Positions 60,354 to 64,000 of a stretch of 64,000 nt of DNA are shown here, piece by piece. The stretch's first letter is position 1; every line of letters starts with the position of its first letter. The notes below the pieces were generated by a model. That model was not told the origin of the DNA. It saw only the letters and a list, made by a program, of their open reading frames with translations, and did not search any database. A program made the translations under genes and the position numbers. The stretch comes from CAILZL01 sp963748005 (GTDB lineage: Bacteria; Pseudomonadota; Gammaproteobacteria; Steroidobacterales; Steroidobacteraceae): contig CAVVHH010000002.1 of the NCBI GenBank assembly GCA_963748005.1, forward strand, positions 2,728,001 to 2,792,000. Direction: 5' to 3'.

Positions 60354-61442
60354 TTACTTGTCAATTTCTCTCGTGTTGGCTGCAATAACGTCTTTATCGA
60401 TCACTATAGAGCTCAGAACGTCCCGAGCCTCGTCATAAAAATCCTGCCTGTTTCCCTCAATATTTGTGAATACTATGACCTCAAGTTTTGCTCGGTCGTG
60501 GAGCCGCAGCCAATATCTATTTACTCTTCCGGTACGCTCGCCGGTGCTCTGTTTGTAGGAAATCTTTACTCCAACTTGGCCATTTAGTTCTGCTCGCTCA
60601 ATAGAGGCTTGAGGGTCAATCTTGCGGACGGTATCCATGTAGTTGTCTTCTTCTTTCTGTGGATACTTGACGTAGTTGCCCTGTACCACTCTGAGGGCAA
60701 ATTTTATTCCCTCGGAAATACTATTGGCTTCGGTGTCGTAGTGCCGTATCAGGTCGATCTCTCCACCGCCGAAAACATGGATTGCATCGTCAATTTGCCA
60801 AGCTAGAGGGACGCTGAATCCGATGCCAATCCGAGGGGAAATATAAGATTTGTATCCGGCACGTTTGAGGAGCTGCTTCTCGATGCGAGAACGCGCCTGC
60901 TCTCCGGCCTCATCTCTAGTTGGTCTGGTTGCATATGTATATGTTGCGGTTATAGCTGCAGGCATAAGGGCTATCGCGGCGGCGAGTATTGATGCTTGAG
61001 GGGCTGTAAGTTTCTGCCACCAATTCTTGCTTGGGTGGTTCCTTGTCCAACTCTGGATCAGAGGTGTCGGAACTTGACGCGTTGTCGTTATCGGCGCCGG
61101 TGCCATGTCGATTGGCTGTGAATCATTTAAATTCTCCGCATGATTAAGGCCTGCAAGAGTTGGCCAAATGCCCATCTCCGGAAAATCAGCTTTTCGTTTC
61201 ATTCGGCGGACATACCCTTGTGTTTCGAGTGCTTTACACGCCTCGATAAACTCAGGTGGAGACCTATCGCCCGGAGCAAGCGAATAGCCTAGTTGCGATG
61301 CAAGCTTGTGTTCATAAATCCCGCCATTCACGTCATCACGATAAGACTCAGACGTGTAGCCGGACTCATAGTAGAAAGCGACAAGACCGCAAAGAACACG
61401 TCGCTCATGCTCCTGCAGGGCCTTTCTATTAAAATTGCTCAA
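60354..61442 (-). CDS. Unknown protein: N-terminal helical domain, one TM helix, C-terminal domain
   Basis: I do not recognise this 362-residue protein. The first 100 residues (LVAFYYESGYTSESYRDDV, FIEACKALETQGYVRRMKRK) look like a winged-helix-type fold. A basic linker and one transmembrane helix (about 149-171) follow. The C-terminal part (SYISPRIGIGFSVPLAWQID ... DFYDEARDVLSSIVIDKDV) resembles single-domain extracytoplasmic folds seen after membrane anchors. GC content is visibly lower and codon use differs from the flanking genes, which suggests recent acquisition. It is opposite in strand to the lipase. Confidence 0.6.
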   Translation of the reverse strand: MSNFNRKALQEHERRVLCGLVAFYYESGYTSESYRDDVNGGIYEHKLASQLGYSLAPGDRSPPEFIEACKALETQGYVRRMKRKADFPEMGIWPTLAGLNHAENLNDSQPIDMAPAPITTTRQVPTPLIQSWTRNHPSKNWWQKLTAPQASILAAAIALMPAAITATYTYATRPTRDEAGEQARSRIEKQLLKRAGYKSYISPRIGIGFSVPLAWQIDDAIHVFGGGEIDLIRHYDTEANSISEGIKFALRVVQGNYVKYPQKEEDNYMDTVRKIDPQASIERAELNGQVGVKISYKQSTGERTGRVNRYWLRLHDRAKLEVIVFTNIEGNRQDFYDEARDVLSSIVIDKDVIAANTREIDK

Positions 61443-61638
61443 AGATAGCTCCCTGTTTTACTACAGTAGAAGCCATTCTCAATGGCTTTAAATGCCCCTT
61501 TTGAAAGGGAGCTGGTTCTGTAGACTCCGCGTTATTTATATCCAGAAATTCCTTGCGTTAAACAGGTTAGCGCATTTGCTCTTCAAAATAAAATCAACGG
61601 TAAAAAGACATGAAATGATGTGTCCTAGCTAGTGAGGT

Positions 61639-62361
61639 TCAGGCCATCGCCCCATTCACCCCAATAATCTGCCCTGACACATAACTCGCTGCATCCGAGG
61701 CCAGAAAGCCCACGACAGAGGCGACTTCCTCCGGCGTGCCCATGCGTGCCGCAGGCACCAAGGCTTTCACTTTCTCGGCATCGAAATCCTGCGCGGTCAT
61801 ACGGCCGGCGATGATGCCGGGGGCAACCACATTTGCCGTGACACCACGTGAAGTCACTTCGCGCGCCAGTGACAGGCAGGCGCCATGCAGGCCGGCCTTG
61901 GCTGCGGCGTAATTGGTCTGGCCGCGATTGCCCACCTGACCGGCCACCGAGGAGATGGCGATGATGCGACCCCAGCGCGTGCGCAACATGGGCAGCAGCA
62001 ATGGCTGTGTCACATTGAAAAAACCATTGAGTGATACATCGATGACCTGGTGCCATTGATCTTGTGACATGCCGGCCATGGGTGCGTCCTGATGAATGCC
62101 GGCGCAATGGACGATGATCTGGATGGGTGAAGATTCGGGCAGTGTTTGTAGCGAGCTTTGTACGGCATTGACATCGGTGATATCGAACATCAATGTCTGC
62201 GCTGCCCCGCCAGCTGCAATGATTTCATCCGCCACAGTCTGGGCGCGCGCCGGTTGCGAATTGGCGTGCACATAGACAAAGCAGCCCTGCGCAGCAAGCA
62301 GTTTCGCCACTGCCGCGCCGATGTCACCGCTACCGCCGGTCACCAGTGCGCAGCGTTTCAT
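61639..62361 (-). CDS. 3-ketoacyl-ACP reductase (FabG-like SDR)
   Basis: The 240-residue short-chain dehydrogenase has the TGGSGDIG cofactor loop (8-15), Asn111 (LNGFF), Ser138, Tyr151 and Lys155 (SSVAGQVGNRGQTNYAAAKAG). It reduces the beta-keto group during polyene chain extension. Its ATG overlaps the stop of the dehydratase by four bases, and the three minus-strand genes form one operon with the MMPL exporter. GVNGAMA is the usual C-terminus of FabG. Confidence 0.9.
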   Translation of the reverse strand: MKRCALVTGGSGDIGAAVAKLLAAQGCFVYVHANSQPARAQTVADEIIAAGGAAQTLMFDITDVNAVQSSLQTLPESSPIQIIVHCAGIHQDAPMAGMSQDQWHQVIDVSLNGFFNVTQPLLLPMLRTRWGRIIAISSVAGQVGNRGQTNYAAAKAGLHGACLSLAREVTSRGVTANVVAPGIIAGRMTAQDFDAEKVKALVPAARMGTPEEVASVVGFLASDAASYVSGQIIGVNGAMA

Positions 62362-62819
62362 GATTCGCTCCAGTTCATGATGGTGGCTTTACCCTGCGCC
62401 AGTACCAGTGTGTCCAGCTTAATGATGTAGTGATACATGCTGCCGGTGGCGCCGCCACTTAGAAGCCTGGCTTCGATGTGCAGCTCGCAGTTTTTTGCTT
62501 CAGCGCATTCATCGAGATATTCGACGCCGAAGGTTGCGTCGCGTAATGCCACCAGCATGCCCGGCGGCGCGCGGTTTCCGGTGCACGCCAGTAGCAGTGC
62601 GCCATGCGCGGCGGTGGCTTGCGCGCCGTATTCACACAGATGCACGGCCGACAGGCGGCCCGCATGACGCAGCGGATGATCGATGCGCTGATGCGTGGTG
62701 CTGGCGCAGGTAATGCTTTCTTCGGAACAATGGAGCACACGTTCCAGCAGGCACATATCGCCCTGATGCGGTATCAGGGCGGCAATCTCGGCGCGGGATT
62801 GGGGTAGAGGCTGATTCAT
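62358..62819 (-). CDS. Hotdog-fold 3-hydroxyacyl-ACP dehydratase (aryl-polyene type)
   Basis: The 153-residue protein has a FabZ/FabA-like hotdog fold. IPHQGDMCLLERV carries the catalytic His and LCEYGAQATAAHG the acidic residue. It would dehydrate the hydroxyacyl intermediate without subsequent enoyl reduction, giving conjugated double bonds. It overlaps both neighbours by four bases (MMPL stop and FabG start). Similar short dehydratases occur in known aryl-polyene clusters. Confidence 0.85.
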   Translation of the reverse strand: MNQPLPQSRAEIAALIPHQGDMCLLERVLHCSEESITCASTTHQRIDHPLRHAGRLSAVHLCEYGAQATAAHGALLLACTGNRAPPGMLVALRDATFGVEYLDECAEAKNCELHIEARLLSGGATGSMYHYIIKLDTLVLAQGKATIMNWSES

Positions 62820-64000
62820 GACGCGACATCTTCGTCATGTCGCGCCAGCAGTGCAATGCAGAACCCGAGCGTAACGCCCAGCGACACCGTGTAACCGATG
62901 GCGCGCAGTACCGGCAGTTGTGAAATCAGCAGCAGCCCGAAGGAGCCGGTGGTGGACAGCCAGCAGGCCATGACCGAGAAACGGGTGCGCAGTGCTTCCT
63001 CATCATTCGCCTCGCTGCGATTGAAGAACAGGCCGTAGTCGAAACACAGTCCGGCCACCAGCAACAGCGAGACGACATGAAACAGGGTCAGGGAAATGCC
63101 CAGTGCATTGAGGATGGCAACTTCCAGCAATAGCGTGGCCAGTACCGGCAACAGCACCGCCAGCGCGGCGCGCCGGCTAAGTTGCCACAGCATCAATGCG
63201 GCAATCAGCGCTAGTGCCGCGCCCAATGCCAGCATGGCGCGAGCACGGAAGCGTTCCACCAGTTGCTCGGACACAGCTTTCAGATCGAGCAGCAACACAT
63301 CATTACCCTGCGCGACAGTCCACGCGGCCAGTGCCTGGGTGTTCTGCGCATCGCTCAGCGTAATCAGCGCTATGGATTCCTCGCCGGTGTCGAACAGCGT
63401 GGCGCCCAGACGATCTGCCAGTGGGGTGCCGGCCAGGTCCGCTACCCGCAGCGGCGTGAGCGTGCGGCTGGCCTCCACATCAGTGAGAAAATCACCGAAG
63501 GCATCGGCGCGAAACGGCAGTGATGCCAGCGCCTGATCGAGTTGCTGTTGCAGTCGCATGGCGTCGGGCAACTGCGCGCGACGCGCCAGTTGTAACTGTT
63601 CGCTGGGCAACAGGATACCGGGTTGCTGATAGCTGCCGATTACGCCCTGTTGCTGCAATTGCTGCAGGCCGCTGCTCAGGGCCTCGTCGCGTTGCAGTGC
63701 AGCCTGCTGATCGGCGGCGCGCACGGCCAGCACGTAACGCAGATCGGGTGCGCCAAGTTCGCGACGCAGTGCTTCATCCATGTCCTGCAGTTCGCGTGGC
63801 ACTGGCGTCAGGCTGGATAGTTCGTTGTTCCATACGGGTTGTTTCGACAGCAGCAACACCGTTGCCGAAAGCGCAATCAACAGCAATGGCAACACTCGCA
63901 TGCGCGGTGCATCACGAGTACGTACCACCCAGGCAGGCACAGCGCGCGCTGCAGCCGGTGACATGAGATACGGCAGCAGCCAGCGAATGACCACACCTGT
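62816..64000 (-). CDS. MMPL/RND-family exporter, C-terminal part (partial)
   Basis: Only the last 395 or so residues lie in the window. A transmembrane helix near the edge (VLPLLLIALSATVLLLS) is followed by a large extracytoplasmic loop. A cluster of helices comes next, with ALGAALALIAALMLWQLSRR, VVSLLLVAGLCFDYGLFFNRSE (the MMPL helix-4 acidic motif) and AIGYTVSLGVTLGFCIALL. MMPL exporters in aryl-polyene and mycolate-type pathways move lipid products toward the outer membrane. The gene begins beyond base 64000. Confidence 0.87.
   Translation of the reverse strand, partial: TGVVIRWLLPYLMSPAAARAVPAWVVRTRDAPRMRVLPLLLIALSATVLLLSKQPVWNNELSSLTPVPRELQDMDEALRRELGAPDLRYVLAVRAADQQAALQRDEALSSGLQQLQQQGVIGSYQQPGILLPSEQLQLARRAQLPDAMRLQQQLDQALASLPFRADAFGDFLTDVEASRTLTPLRVADLAGTPLADRLGATLFDTGEESIALITLSDAQNTQALAAWTVAQGNDVLLLDLKAVSEQLVERFRARAMLALGAALALIAALMLWQLSRRAALAVLLPVLATLLLEVAILNALGISLTLFHVVSLLLVAGLCFDYGLFFNRSEANDEEALRTRFSVMACWLSTTGSFGLLLISQLPVLRAIGYTVSLGVTLGFCIALLARHDEDVAS

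Noticed and set aside
1..64000. tRNA, rRNA and insertion sequences
   Set aside because: No tRNA-like cloverleaf, rRNA segment or transposase/integrase gene was recognised on either strand.

Overview
The window is GC-rich (about 60% by eye), densely coded DNA of a Gram-negative bacterium, most likely a gammaproteobacterium. The evidence is outer-membrane TonB-dependent receptors, a type IV pilus Chp chemotaxis operon next to gshB and a tonB-like gene, rsmE-bioA, AmpD, QmcA/NfeD and an aryl-polyene-type cluster. The order tonB / gshB / pilG-pilH-pilI-pilJ-chpA-chpC ... rsmE / bioA matches the Pseudomonas-type backbone. Xanthomonadales, Nevskiales or Steroidobacter relatives are plausible, but no rRNA or tRNA gene is present to settle it.

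Layout. 0-7 kb: a beta-barrel protein, a frameshifted heme-binding (GlcG/HbpS-like) gene, a solute-binding protein divergent from a ketoglutarate-semialdehyde-type dehydrogenase, a cytochrome b561/YceI pair and a ModA-like protein. 7-16.8 kb: APC permease, rhodanese, FtnA-type bacterioferritin, NfeD/QmcA membrane pair, NamZ-like muramidase, EF-hand protein, diheme cytochrome c and a surface GloVer-repeat protein with a GlyGly-CTERM-like tail. 16.8-29.6 kb: TonB, ApbE and GshB on the minus strand, then the six-gene pil-chp twitching chemosensory operon on the plus strand, with a 2076-residue ChpA.

29.6-41.9 kb: an accessory island lying between chpC and rsmE. It holds an AAHS-family aromatic acid transporter, a LigB-type extradiol dioxygenase, a large TonB-dependent receptor, a cupin, a tannase/feruloyl esterase and an NTF2/SnoaL-like Tat protein. 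It also holds two copies of a two-gene module of unknown function (an NCLP/GRWEG protein plus a DUF6152-like protein). The tannase and SnoaL-like genes are broken by many single-base frameshifts. The set suggests uptake and ring cleavage of gallate- or hydroxybenzoate-type phenolics.

42-55 kb: rsmE-bioA, ampD, a BtuF-like lipoprotein, AIM24 protein, M48 protease and a BrnT/BrnA toxin-antitoxin pair. A cobalamin riboswitch controls btuB-btuM-pduO (uptake across the outer membrane, uptake across the inner membrane, adenosylation). An inositol-monophosphatase-family enzyme, a CsgG-like SH3 protein and a polysaccharide deacetylase follow. 55-64 kb: an aryl-polyene/xanthomonadin-like cluster (methyltransferase, ketosynthase, chain-length factor, GT2; convergent MMPL exporter, dehydratase, ketoreductase) that runs off the right edge. 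It is interrupted by a lipase lipoprotein and a lower-GC gene of unknown function.

Intergenic spaces carry at least six families of dispersed inverted repeats. Several sit at gene 3' ends, two supply the stop codon of a gene, and one lies in frame inside the BtuF-like lipoprotein.
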